Assembly (NCBI RefSeq): GCF_004801405.1
Contig: NZ_SSOB01000018.1
Location: 62,001 to 126,000 of the forward strand
Source: Cohnella fermenti
Lineage (GTDB): Bacteria > Bacillota > Bacilli > Paenibacillales > Paenibacillaceae
Reading direction: 5' to 3'
DNA: 64,000 nt
Every line of letters begins with the position of its first letter. Position 1 is the first letter of the stretch. The translations under genes and the position numbers were made by a program. This document shows, piece by piece, positions 34,898-43,947 of the stretch. Under the pieces are notes generated by a model, which made no database searches, was not told the DNA's origin, and saw nothing but the letters and a program-made list of their open reading frames with translations.

Positions 34898-36379
34898 TCA
34901 CTCTCCACTCACGATAATAACCGTCTTGCTGCTCGCATCCCAATCGGTCTTGGCGCCGAGGGACTCGCTGATGAAGCGGACGGGAACAAGGGCGGAATTG
35001 TTGACGATAGCCGGAGGAACGTCGATGGCCAGCTTCTGGCCGTTCACCCAAGCCGTCTTCTCTCCGACGGTCAACCGGATCGTCAGGCTGCCCTTCTCTG
35101 CCGTAATCGTCGAGGCAGCCGAATTCCACTCCACGGTTGCGCCCATCGCTTCGAATATGGCTCTTAACGGCACCAGAATTCGTCCATCCTGACTGATCGG
35201 AGGCTGGTCCATTCGCAGATAGCTCCCGTTCACTTCAACGAAGTACGGGTCCTGCTCGATCGTTTCATTCGGATAGCTTGCGATGGCTACGGGGATTTTG
35301 CCGTTCCACTTCGTTCCATCGCCCAGATAGGGAGCCCCCCAGGACCATAGCGTGCCGTCCGCACGAATGGCCATGGAGCGGAAGCCGATGCCATGGGCCG
35401 CGATCTTCGTCATCTTCTTCAAGCCGGTCACCCGGACAAGCGTATCGCTCGATTGGAAGGAACCGTTGCCCAATTGTCCTCCCGCATTCGTCCCGCTCGC
35501 CCAGACCGTGCCGTCCTTCTTAAGAAGCAGCGGTCCGCCTGCCGAAGCCTGAATGGCGGCCACGCCCGTTGCCCCTTCCAACTTGCGGGCGGCAGAGCCG
35601 TCGGCCATGGAGACCCCGTTCGACATCCCTTCTCCGTTAGAGCCCCAATACCATACCGTTCCATCGGTGTCGAGCCCGTATGTATATTGGGAGCCGACGG
35701 CTACTTGCACCATATTGACGACGTTCGGGATTTGCGTTAACTGTTCCAGGTACTGCCACACGGTCCCGTCCTTCTTAAGCGCAACGAAGCTCCCGTAGCC
35801 CGATGAGATCGAGACCACGTCGCTCAGCCCGTTCAATTGCGTGGGAACGCTGGCATTCCGGACCGTGCCTTCCGAATCTCTGTAGTAGAATCCGCCCCAT
35901 CCCCACACGGTGCCATCCTTCTTCACGGCGAAGCTTCGTATCCAATCGGCCTCAATGGCAACAACGTCCGTAAGCCCGGCTACTTGAGCCGGAACGGTCC
36001 GGCTCTTGTCCGTTCCGTCGCCAAGCTCGCCGTCATGATTGCCGCCCCAAGACCATACCGTCCCATCCTCGCGAAGGGCAAGAGAATGAATCTGGCCTCC
36101 GGCCACGGCGATCACATCCGTCAATCCCGACACCTGCTCGGGAACGAGTGCGGACAGAACGGTCTCTCCTTCTTCGGCTCCGCTGTAAATCGCAATCTCC
36201 CCCCACTGCCAGACGGTCCCGTCGTTCTTGACGGCCAAGCTGTGGCTGGCTCCTACCGCGATGGAGCTCCAGCCCTTCGCAGACGCCGGTTCCGCTTGCG
36301 CGCCGGATAACGGGAATGGCGTTCCTAAGGATAGAGCCCCGACTATCGCAAGAGCAGCCGCTATCGATTTAATTCTCAT
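34898..36379 (-). CDS. Secreted RCC1-repeat protein with copper-amine-oxidase N-like domain
   Basis: 493 residues. A signal peptide (about 1-29, cut near AQA) is followed by roughly six beta-propeller repeats of the RCC1 type, each with a GTVWxWG blade motif (DGTVWSWGGNHDGELGDGT is the clearest), to about residue 365. The C-terminus (about 380-490) is a copper-amine-oxidase-N-like domain, widespread in secreted Paenibacillus proteins (RILVPLRAIFEAMGATVEWN, ALVPVRFISESLGAKTDWD). Those domains are thought to bind the cell surface or act as scaffolds; no amine oxidase activity is implied. The function is unknown. ATG with AAGGAGG. Upstream, 36397-36436 holds short TTTCTATCYGT direct repeats. Confidence 0.85.
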   Translation of the reverse strand: MRIKSIAAALAIVGALSLGTPFPLSGAQAEPASAKGWSSIAVGASHSLAVKNDGTVWQWGEIAIYSGAEEGETVLSALVPEQVSGLTDVIAVAGGQIHSLALREDGTVWSWGGNHDGELGDGTDKSRTVPAQVAGLTDVVAIEADWIRSFAVKKDGTVWGWGGFYYRDSEGTVRNASVPTQLNGLSDVVSISSGYGSFVALKKDGTVWQYLEQLTQIPNVVNMVQVAVGSQYTYGLDTDGTVWYWGSNGEGMSNGVSMADGSAARKLEGATGVAAIQASAGGPLLLKKDGTVWASGTNAGGQLGNGSFQSSDTLVRVTGLKKMTKIAAHGIGFRSMAIRADGTLWSWGAPYLGDGTKWNGKIPVAIASYPNETIEQDPYFVEVNGSYLRMDQPPISQDGRILVPLRAIFEAMGATVEWNSAASTITAEKGSLTIRLTVGEKTAWVNGQKLAIDVPPAIVNNSALVPVRFISESLGAKTDWDASSKTVIIVSGE

Positions 36380-36577
36380 GGAAGAATGCCTCCTTCTGTC
36401 TCTATCTGTTTCTATCCGTTTCCATCTGTTTCTATTATATCTACCAAATTATATAAGCAAAGCTCGATGATGACCACCTATAATATCCCAACAGGAATAA
36501 CCGTCAGAGCGGATCGCCCTGACGGTTCTGTGGATTGGGGAGGGGATCTTAGCTCCTCCGGTACGGTAGCTTTACGG

Positions 36578-36757
36578 TTTTATGCGATTTTTCACATTCG
36601 TCAGCCTGGATCGGCGCGGAATCGCGGCGTTTTATGCGGTTTTTCGCATACATACGGCGCTTCGAGCCGGAAACTCCGCCATGTATGCTATTTTTCACAT
36701 AAAACCGTGCAAAGTGTCCGTTATGGGGCTTCGCCAATGTGATTTTTCGCATAAAAT
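36578..36757. repeat. Four-hairpin interspersed repeat, copy C
   Basis: Cores start at 36582, 36634, 36685 and 36737 (spacing 52, 51, 52), each close to ATGYGRTTTTTCRCAT, with TTTT flanks on the left pair and AAAA on the right pair. Best preserved with copy A. It fills most of the gap 36380-36828 between the RCC1 gene and the sugar isomerase gene; nothing else is recognised there. Confidence 0.85.
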
Positions 36758-36828
36758 TCGGCGGTCAGCGGGGCCGACGGGGGCGGCAAGGTTGATTTGA
36801 GACGGGTTCCGAGTCCAAGGCCCAACCA

Positions 36829-38253
36829 TCAATTGGCGTGATGATAGACCTTCCAGCCTAAATACTTGGTGAATGCTTCCTTGACCGAATGCGCCACTTG
36901 ATTCAAATTCACCGCCACGTGGTGCTCGAAGCCCTGCTCGCAAATATAGCGCAGCAGCTCCTGGAACCGGGGAATCTGCACGACGCCATAACCGCCGAAG
37001 GTTTGCAACGGATCACTGGTGAACTCGCCTTCGCCCAAGTAAGCGGTAATTTGCCCATTCAGATCGTCCGTCGCTACCTTGCAGTACGTAAAGGAACGAT
37101 CTTTGATTCTCCCCTGCAGCGTCCCGAACGTATTTTCTCTGCCGACCGTACCGGACAAGATCTCATGGTAGTCCATGTGGATGGCTTCGAGCATTTCTTT
37201 GGGCAAGTTGCTGCAATGGAACACAACTCCCTTGTCCGGATCATCGCCGTAATTATTGTTCCAATCCAGCAATGCGCTCGGCTTCCGCGACGCTTGCTGC
37301 AGCGCGTACATCCCGACCAGGCCCGGCACATCCACCTCGCAGGCGCTCGGCAGCAGCCCGCTGCTCATCATGCTCATCAATGTACAAGGGACGATTCCAA
37401 AGTATTCCTGCATGGAAGTCCAACACTGAATGGCCGTCGCATCCAGTTCCTGGTCTTCCATCCAATCATCGATCACGACACCCAACGACGCCATCTTCAC
37501 GATTTTGTCCAGCGGATAGCCTTGAATGTCGATATAGGCATTGATTTCTTCCAGCTTGCGCTTCACGGCTGGATCGGATTCCTTCACTTTGCCGATTCGC
37601 CCGAAGATCTCCGAGAGATCGATCGTTTCAATAGAGATGCCGCTCTGCTCCAACAGACGTTCGCTGTAGCGCACCGTATTGAACGACGCCGGACGCGCGC
37701 CGATGGAACCGAATCGGGCCGCTCTCAACGACTTGGCGACTGCGCATGTCGAGACAAAACGTCGGAGGTCGCTCCTGAACGCTTCGCTCTCCGGGTCCAT
37801 CGTATGAAGCGAAGTGAGCGTATAGGGGATGCCGTACTGTTGCAGATTGTTGCAGAGCGACATCTTGCCGCAGAAGCTGTCTCTGCGGTCTCGAATCGTC
37901 ATCGAAGCGACTTCGTCGCTGAAGGCATGTACGAGAACCGGGACTTTCAGTTCCGCCTTGCGAATGGCATGGGCAATCGCCTTCTCGTCTCCGAAGTTCG
38001 GCAGCGTAATCAGCACGCCGTCCAATCGGTCTCTGTGCTCCTTAAATAAGTTGGCGCAGATGTTTGCTTCATCATGCGTCTCGATTGCGCCGTGCTTCGT
38101 CTCGAGTTCGCCGACGATGACGACCTCCAACCCTTCCTCTGCAAGGACTTTCAGAATGGTCGCACGACCTGACGCTGCCAGATGATCCGGGAAAAAATCT
38201 CTATTGCCTACGATAACGCCTATAACGGGTTTGGATCGCACAACCTGTCTCAT
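36829..38253 (-). CDS. L-fucose/L-arabinose isomerase-superfamily protein
   Basis: 474 residues, cytoplasmic. The order of motifs fits the FucI/AraA fold: an N-terminal Rossmann-like domain (PVIGVIVGNRDFFPDHLA), a second domain with DGVLITLPNFGDEKAIAHAI and FGSIGARPASFNTVRYSE, and a C-terminal barrel with HCSNLPKEML and a metal-site-like Glu/His pattern. Family members interconvert aldoses and ketoses using Mn2+. The start overlaps the stop of the kinase gene by four bases (ATGA type), so they are translationally coupled. Together with the GH127, epimerase and kinase genes it probably channels the released sugar into central metabolism; the sugar itself is not clear. Confidence 0.8.
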   Translation of the reverse strand: MRQVVRSKPVIGVIVGNRDFFPDHLAASGRATILKVLAEEGLEVVIVGELETKHGAIETHDEANICANLFKEHRDRLDGVLITLPNFGDEKAIAHAIRKAELKVPVLVHAFSDEVASMTIRDRRDSFCGKMSLCNNLQQYGIPYTLTSLHTMDPESEAFRSDLRRFVSTCAVAKSLRAARFGSIGARPASFNTVRYSERLLEQSGISIETIDLSEIFGRIGKVKESDPAVKRKLEEINAYIDIQGYPLDKIVKMASLGVVIDDWMEDQELDATAIQCWTSMQEYFGIVPCTLMSMMSSGLLPSACEVDVPGLVGMYALQQASRKPSALLDWNNNYGDDPDKGVVFHCSNLPKEMLEAIHMDYHEILSGTVGRENTFGTLQGRIKDRSFTYCKVATDDLNGQITAYLGEGEFTSDPLQTFGGYGVVQIPRFQELLRYICEQGFEHHVAVNLNQVAHSVKEAFTKYLGWKVYHHAN

Positions 38254-39461
38254 TCGTCCACTTCCTTCTTGTTAGCTTGATCGAGTCTGCCTTGCCAGAT
38301 CTGGATGGCGGAGTTCCAGCTCCAGCCCTCGCCTTCGGGACCTTTATCCGACCGCTTCCATCCCTCTTCGATTCGACCCCGGATCTCCTCCCAGGAATGC
38401 AAGCCGCCAAGCGCATCTTTAGCCTCTACGCTGCACGCGCCAACGGCTGTTGCGCTTTGCAGCGTCTCTTCAAGCGTCAGGTCGGCTACAATCCCCCGAA
38501 TGAATCCGGCAATCGTGCAGTCGCCCGCTCCCGTCGTTCCGATGACGTCGACTTGATAACACGGCGCCCACAGCTCCCGCAATCTCCAGTTCGCGGCTGT
38601 CGACAGGAAGGCATGAGGCACTTGCTGCAAGCGGTCGCCTCCCGCCGTTCGGCAATAGATACCGCAGTCGCCGAGCTTGATCGCCACGATGGCGCACCCC
38701 CAATCGAGCAACAGTTCCGCCGCTTCCCGAACCGCAACTTCCATCGGAAGTCCACTTAAGCCAGGCAACATGACGCGCAGCTCATCCAAGCTTGGAAGGA
38801 ACAAATCCACTTCCGGCAGCACTCGCTGCAGCCACCGCGGCCAATCGACGCGACGGGCCTCGTCAGACCCCGGCATCGCCATATCCAACGAGGTCATCGC
38901 CCCTGCCCGACGAGCCTCGCCCATGATGAGGGCCATCTCTTCCCCTTGATCGCTGAACAGGCTTCGCATCAGCGGAGGGTAGCCAAAGTGGAACAGGCGC
39001 GCCCCCCGCAACGCTTCCGGGCTAACGTGCTGCGACCGGAAGCGATGATTCACGCCGGGGCAGTGAATGAATATCCGGTCGATCCCGGGCGATTCGAGCA
39101 CAATGGTATAGGAGCTGATCTCGCCCTGCACGACTTGCAGCCCCGAGACCAAATCCGGATTCGCGCTGCGAACCGCACGCAAGGTCAGTTCGCCGAATTC
39201 ATCGTCCCCGATGCAACCGATCAGCCTCACGGGGACGCCGATCCGATCGAGCGCCAGACCGGTATTGGCTACGCAGCCTCCCGAGCTGAACGCCGCTCCC
39301 CCGGCTTCAACAAGCTGGCCGGGTCTGAGCGAGGTGAGGCCGCCGGCCCGATCGGACAATGCCGGAATCAGGTCCACGGCAATATGCCCCGCCACGACAA
39401 CATCGGCCTGCAAGGATATGTCCCCTCTCCGACGCTCCGTTTGCTCCTTATTGCCGAACAT
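38250..39461 (-). CDS. PfkB-family carbohydrate kinase
   Basis: 403 residues, longer than the usual 300-330 by a C-terminal extension of about 50. The ribokinase fold is clear: VVVAGHIAVDLIPALSD at the start, GGCVANTGLALDRIGVPVRL (sugar site), and the ATP/anion-hole motif DVIGTTGAGDCTIAGFIRG near residue 305-320 with the catalytic Asp. It would phosphorylate the sugar made by the isomerase. The ATG has TGGAGG upstream and lies 14 bases inside the preceding TIM-barrel gene. Substrate unknown. Confidence 0.9.
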   Translation of the reverse strand: MFGNKEQTERRRGDISLQADVVVAGHIAVDLIPALSDRAGGLTSLRPGQLVEAGGAAFSSGGCVANTGLALDRIGVPVRLIGCIGDDEFGELTLRAVRSANPDLVSGLQVVQGEISSYTIVLESPGIDRIFIHCPGVNHRFRSQHVSPEALRGARLFHFGYPPLMRSLFSDQGEEMALIMGEARRAGAMTSLDMAMPGSDEARRVDWPRWLQRVLPEVDLFLPSLDELRVMLPGLSGLPMEVAVREAAELLLDWGCAIVAIKLGDCGIYCRTAGGDRLQQVPHAFLSTAANWRLRELWAPCYQVDVIGTTGAGDCTIAGFIRGIVADLTLEETLQSATAVGACSVEAKDALGGLHSWEEIRGRIEEGWKRSDKGPEGEGWSWNSAIQIWQGRLDQANKKEVDE

Positions 39462-40350
39462 ATTGCCTCCAGTAATCCACCGATTGCCGGTGATCCTCGA
39501 TGATACGGAACTCCGAGCTCCAAGCCTCTCGATGATAGAGTTCGAAGATCAATTCGACGTCGGTTGCTCCCGACTGCTCCAGCGCTTCGATAACTTTGTC
39601 CGGGCGAATGATGCCTTGCTCGTTATACGGTTCGATGAAGGGCCAATGGCGACTATGATCCTTCTCCGTCTGCTGGATATGCACGATGGGGGACATCGCT
39701 CCCAGCTCTCTCAGCCATCGATAGGGGTCGCGGTCGTCGGGATGCGGAGCGTGACCGACGTCCAGACAGAGCCGAATCGGAATGCCGGCGTCGGCGTTCA
39801 ACCGTTCCAACAGCTCCTTGGTCTCCTCTACCGAATTGGCCAATTCTCTCGGAACCGACATCGGCTCGAAGATCAGATGCGTCATGCCGATATCCTTGCA
39901 ATACCAGCTAAGCTCCTGCCAATGCTTGATCCCTTCCCTGATAATGGTCTCCCTTCGCAGCGGGTCGTCATAATCGTGGAAGGTCAGAATGCCCAGATGC
40001 CCTCCGGTCGACAGCGCCCCCATCTCTCTGGAGACGCTTGCGAATCTCTTGAACCAATCCAGCCATACCTTGCGTTGCTCGGGGTCCGGATTCATGAAGT
40101 GATTGACCCGCGTGAAGCTGCTTAGAAAAGAACTCGTTATTTCGATTCCATACTTCTGTGCATTCTCGTTGATTCGCTCCACTTGGCGCCGGACGATAGG
40201 CTCAGGCAGGAATACGTTCAATAAATCGGCGACGAATTGGACATACTTCAATCCCAGTTCTTCGCCGACAATACGTGTCCACACCTCCGGTTCCACGTAC
40301 TTGTTGCTGGCGAATCCCATATTGATGCCGAGTTTCAGGTTCAGAGTCAT
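39448..40350 (-). CDS. Sugar isomerase/epimerase, xylose-isomerase-like TIM barrel
   Basis: 300 residues. The AP-endonuclease-2/IolE-type barrel is seen in KYVQFVADLLNVFLPEPIVR, EITSSFLSSFTRVNHFMNP, the metal Glu in LIFEPMSVPREL and IRLCLDVGHAPHPDDRDPYR (Asp and His ligands) with VHIQQTEKDHSRHWPF. Such enzymes epimerise or isomerise keto-sugars. ATG with AAGGGA upstream. It overlaps the PfkB kinase by 14 bases and follows the GH127-like gene by 34 bp. Confidence 0.88.
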   Translation of the reverse strand: MTLNLKLGINMGFASNKYVEPEVWTRIVGEELGLKYVQFVADLLNVFLPEPIVRRQVERINENAQKYGIEITSSFLSSFTRVNHFMNPDPEQRKVWLDWFKRFASVSREMGALSTGGHLGILTFHDYDDPLRRETIIREGIKHWQELSWYCKDIGMTHLIFEPMSVPRELANSVEETKELLERLNADAGIPIRLCLDVGHAPHPDDRDPYRWLRELGAMSPIVHIQQTEKDHSRHWPFIEPYNEQGIIRPDKVIEALEQSGATDVELIFELYHREAWSSEFRIIEDHRQSVDYWRQYVRQ

Positions 40351-40384
40351 AATCTTGTTCCCTTCTAATGGTTACTATCGAATT

Positions 40385-42037
40385 CTAGTCGTCTGCCTGG
40401 CCGACCCGGAACAGCACCTGATAGCTTTGCTCTCGCAAGGTCGCCTCATCAAGCAGATAAGCTCCTCCCAGAGGGAGCAGATCCAGATCCGGACCGGTGT
40501 AGCGCCCCTGGCCCGCATAAGCCAGTGCGGAAGGATTCACCCGCTCCTCATAACGGCGAGCGGCCCCCAACACAAGCAAGCCGTGCCTCAACGTGTGCAG
40601 ATCGCTGCCCGCATACAGATTGCCTTGCGTCGGCACGGCCATCAACGGAATATCGAATGTCAGCGTGAAGGCCGTTCCGGTCAGCAGTTCCCCCTCGAAA
40701 TTCGCAAAACCGGCTTCGAGGCGGAAGGGGATTGCCGCACCGTTCTTCTCCACCTTGACGTTAAGTGCCCAAGACGGCACGAACATGGCAATATGAACGA
40801 GACTGCCGCTGCCCTGCATCACGGACAGTTCGATTCTTCCCTCGCAGGGGTAAGAAGAGGCGACTCGCAGCTCTTCGCGTCCGCCCTGCTCGCGTTTGTA
40901 AATACCGTCCACGTAGAGAGGAAGCTGCAAGCGGTCGTCCGTCTCAAACAGAGCTTTGCGCATCGGAACGCCGAGTCCTTCTCCGCCTCTCATCGTGCAG
41001 CACCAATAGGCTTCATAGTAGTTTTTGTGAATGGCAACATGCCCGTCTTCGACGGTCGTATCGCAACCGAAGCCGCCATTCGGACGTTGCCCGCGCTCCA
41101 CCCCGTTATGCCAGATCGCATGCGCTTCCTCCAGCAGCTCCTCGTTCCCCGTATGCTCCCACAAGGAGAGCGCAAGCATGTAGGAATCGATGATGCCGCA
41201 CGGCTCGGTCCAGGATGGCGTACGGAACAGGTTGAAATTCGCGTAGTTCTCGGTCATGCCCTCCGATTTGTAGAGCTTGAAGAACGACAAGGCTTGCTCC
41301 AGCAGACTTGCTTGGCCCGTCACTTCATACATGCGCACGACCCCGCGCATACCGGTCAGGGAAGCATGTGTTTGAGCGGTAATACCGGTAAAATCGATTG
41401 TGAAAAACACGCCCATCATTTCCTCGAGCAACTGCCCCAAAGCGGGGTCCCTCAGTTCCTCGTAAGCTTGGGACAGTCCATCCAAGGAAATAAATACGCA
41501 GCCGATATCCGTGGACAGCAGCCACTCGTTAACCTTGTCCGCCAAGCTTCCTGCCGCTTCGCCCTGATGGAACTCCCGTTCCTCTTGCCTTACCGGATAA
41601 TTGGCGAAGTGACCCGCAAGCGGAAGATACAAATTGTTCACGATTTGTTGAATCGAAGAGCGCACGCGCCCGTCGCCCTTCCATCGGTAATACTCCACCA
41701 GTCCGCGCAGCAGCCAGCCGTGTCCGGCCATCTGTTGTTCATTGATCGCGTCCGGAACGAGCAGGTCTCCACGGTAGCCGCCCGCGTTGCAATTATCCAG
41801 AATTTCTTCGACGATCTCCTCCAGATAAGCGGGCTCCGAATCGATCGATTGCGCAAGCAGGGTAAGCGCAAGAATCGTACGGCCTTCCCAATCCCCCGGC
41901 CAGCCTACATTCTCGGCTTCCTTCGTCCCAACGACACCGGGCCTGTAGAGCCGGTCGTGCATTCTGGCGTAATTTTTCACATTGCGCGCGCACAGATCGC
42001 CTTTCATCTGAACATTGCGATATCCGATTGATCTCAT
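40385..42037 (-). CDS. GH127/DUF1680-like glycosidase (beta-L-arabinofuranosidase type)
   Basis: 550 residues, no signal peptide. An (alpha/alpha)6 barrel with GHGWLLRGLVEYYRWKGD and FHQGEAAGSLADKVNEW leads to the zinc-thiolate site of GH127: the Glu-x-Cys in SWTEPCGIIDS near residues 277-279 and the Cys pair in YEAYWCCTMRGG near 347. A beta-sandwich end (FDIPLMAVPTQGN, HGLLVLGA) completes the family pattern. GH127 members cut beta-L-arabinofuranosyl or related bonds with a cysteine nucleophile. It is shorter than most members, and the spacing suggests a distinct subgroup, so the substrate is open. It is followed by sugar-processing genes. Confidence 0.82.
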   Translation of the reverse strand: MRSIGYRNVQMKGDLCARNVKNYARMHDRLYRPGVVGTKEAENVGWPGDWEGRTILALTLLAQSIDSEPAYLEEIVEEILDNCNAGGYRGDLLVPDAINEQQMAGHGWLLRGLVEYYRWKGDGRVRSSIQQIVNNLYLPLAGHFANYPVRQEEREFHQGEAAGSLADKVNEWLLSTDIGCVFISLDGLSQAYEELRDPALGQLLEEMMGVFFTIDFTGITAQTHASLTGMRGVVRMYEVTGQASLLEQALSFFKLYKSEGMTENYANFNLFRTPSWTEPCGIIDSYMLALSLWEHTGNEELLEEAHAIWHNGVERGQRPNGGFGCDTTVEDGHVAIHKNYYEAYWCCTMRGGEGLGVPMRKALFETDDRLQLPLYVDGIYKREQGGREELRVASSYPCEGRIELSVMQGSGSLVHIAMFVPSWALNVKVEKNGAAIPFRLEAGFANFEGELLTGTAFTLTFDIPLMAVPTQGNLYAGSDLHTLRHGLLVLGAARRYEERVNPSALAYAGQGRYTGPDLDLLPLGGAYLLDEATLREQSYQVLFRVGQADD

Positions 42038-42063
42038 GTCGCTCAGTTCCCCTCTAGTTCGAA

Positions 42064-42945
42064 TTAGTCTTTGACGCTGCCGAGTACGATACCCTTGGAG
42101 AAATATCTTTGCAGGAAGGGGTAAATGATCAGCACCGGTACCGCTCCGACGATCACTTGCGCCGCCTTTATGTTCTTATTGGATAGAAGCTCATACCCTT
42201 GAACGGTGCTGTTGAACGCAACCGATGCCAAATCGGTCTTGAGCACCAACGTCTGCAAGTAGCTCTGCAGCGGATAATTGCGATCCGAGTTCATGTAGAT
42301 AATTCCGTCGAACCAGGAATTCCAATGCCCGACGAAGCTGAACAACGCCGTTGTCGCAAGTACGGCCGCAGATAGCGGAATATAAATGGCGAACAAGCTT
42401 TTCCAATGGCCGGCGCCGTCAATGAACGCGGCTTCTCCGATCTCCTTGGGAATCCCGCGAAAGAAGTTCAGCAATAGCACAATGTTAAACACAGGAACCG
42501 CACCCGGGATAATAAGCGCGCCGATCGTATCGATCAGCCCCGTCTTATACACGAGCATGTAGGAGGGGATCAGCCCGCCCGAGAACAGAATGGTAAATAC
42601 GAAGATCCACGCATACACGGTTCGGCCGCGGAATACCCCCCGTTCCCTTGAGAGCGGGTAAGCGGCAAGCACCGACAGCAGCATGCTTAACGGGACGCCC
42701 AGCAATATTCGTTCGATGGAGATGCCGATAGATCGCAGAAACTCGGGTTTCCCCAGAGAATATTGGTAGGCGTACAGATGGAATCCCTTGGGGATAAACA
42801 CGACCTCGCGAGCATCGATGGCACTGCTGGCGCTGAACGACATGGCCAGCGTATTCATGAATGGCGCCAAGCACACTAATGCCAACACCGCAAGAACAAG
42901 GTAGATGACCGCATCCGCTATCCTGTGCAATGGTCTTGAACTCAA
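42064..42945 (-). CDS. Sugar ABC transporter permease (LplC/YtcP type)
   Basis: About 293 residues from a TTG at 42945, chosen because AAGGAGG lies eight bases before it; an in-frame GTG at 42954 lies inside the ribosome site and is unlikely. Six membrane segments. The EAA-like loop is EAAFIDGAGHWKSLFAIYIP, and the end is YFSKGIVLGSVKD, typical of this half-transporter. It starts about 15 bp after the partner permease ends. The ATPase is not encoded nearby. Confidence 0.92.
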   Translation of the reverse strand: MSSRPLHRIADAVIYLVLAVLALVCLAPFMNTLAMSFSASSAIDAREVVFIPKGFHLYAYQYSLGKPEFLRSIGISIERILLGVPLSMLLSVLAAYPLSRERGVFRGRTVYAWIFVFTILFSGGLIPSYMLVYKTGLIDTIGALIIPGAVPVFNIVLLLNFFRGIPKEIGEAAFIDGAGHWKSLFAIYIPLSAAVLATTALFSFVGHWNSWFDGIIYMNSDRNYPLQSYLQTLVLKTDLASVAFNSTVQGYELLSNKNIKAAQVIVGAVPVLIIYPFLQRYFSKGIVLGSVKD

Positions 42946-42960
42946 TCCGGTCACCTCCTT

Positions 42961-43863
42961 CTAGAAAATACGATAGTCGGCCAAGCGATACGCCAGATAA
43001 TACGACAATGCAACGAAGGTGAACGAGATCGTCGACTTGAAGATGCCGACGGCGGTGGCAAGCGAATAATGCGATTGCACCAATCCCAAGCGGTAGACGA
43101 ATGTGTCGATAATGTCGCCCGTGTCGTATACGACAGGATTATAAAGCGTAAAGACCTGATCGAATCCGGCATTAAGCAAGTTACCTATGCTCAACACGGC
43201 AGCCAAGATGATAATCGGCGCCATTCCCGGCAAGGTCACGTTCCACATCTTCCGCAGCCGGCCGGCCCCGTCGATCTCGGCAGCTTCATAAAGCTGAGGA
43301 TTGATGCTGCTAAGAGCAGCCAGGAAAATAATCGTCGCAAACCCGACTTCCTTCCATAGATGCGAGAAGATCAACGTCCAGGGGAAAATCGAGGAATCTC
43401 CAAGAAACGATATCGGCTCGATCCCGAGACGATGCAGGAACATATTGACGATGCCGCTCAGCGACAGCACCTCAAGCAAGATCCCGCCCAATATAATCCA
43501 GGACAGAAAATGCGGAATATAGATAATCGTCTGAACCGTCCTTTTGAACCCGTTCTTCACTTCATTCAGCAATAACGTAACGACCAGCGCCAGGATTTGA
43601 CCGAGCGCGATCTCCATAATGGAAATAAACAAGGTGTTCCAAACGACTTGCTTAAAATTCGGGAGCGAGAACACGTATTTGAAGTTGTCCATTCCAACCC
43701 AGGGAGAACCGAACCAGCCTTGTGCCGGCGTGAAGTCCTGGAAGGCCATGACGAGCCCGAGCATTGGCCCGTAGCTGTATACGAGCAGCAGCGCAAGCGC
43801 CGGCAAGATCATCAGGTGAAGGGCCGCGGCCGAACGATTGCGAGGTCGTTTGCTTTCTTTCAT
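42961..43863 (-). CDS. Sugar ABC transporter permease (LplB type)
   Basis: 300 residues, six membrane segments, starting with a basic leader and LPALALLLVYSYGPMLGLVM. The EAA-like ATPase loop is EAAEIDGAGRLRKMWNVTLP. ATG with AGGAG upstream. It lies 84 bp after the binding-protein gene, with a strong hairpin between them (43889-43919), a layout that allows more binding protein than permease. Confidence 0.93.
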   Translation of the reverse strand: MKESKRPRNRSAAALHLMILPALALLLVYSYGPMLGLVMAFQDFTPAQGWFGSPWVGMDNFKYVFSLPNFKQVVWNTLFISIMEIALGQILALVVTLLLNEVKNGFKRTVQTIIYIPHFLSWIILGGILLEVLSLSGIVNMFLHRLGIEPISFLGDSSIFPWTLIFSHLWKEVGFATIIFLAALSSINPQLYEAAEIDGAGRLRKMWNVTLPGMAPIIILAAVLSIGNLLNAGFDQVFTLYNPVVYDTGDIIDTFVYRLGLVQSHYSLATAVGIFKSTISFTFVALSYYLAYRLADYRIF

Positions 43864-43888
43864 TGCCCGTCTCCTATCGTGCTGAATT

Positions 43889-43919
43889 CCGAAGGAAGAG
43901 CTTTAGGCTCTTCCTTCGG
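43889..43919 (-). terminator. Intercistronic hairpin after the binding-protein gene
   Basis: A perfect 13-bp stem (CCGAAGGAAGAGC with GCTCTTCCTTCGG) and 5-nt loop, 28 bp after the stop at 43948, without a T-run. It is likely a partial terminator or 3'-end mRNA stabiliser. Confidence 0.7.
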
Positions 43920-43947
43920 GTACCGCCCAATTGCCATCGGTCCACGC

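Noticed and set aside
36829-42037. Sulfoquinovose pathway
   Set aside because: An isomerase and kinase alone are not specific, no sulfo-sugar aldolase, transaldolase or sulfoquinovosidase is present, and the GH127-like enzyme points to furanosides.
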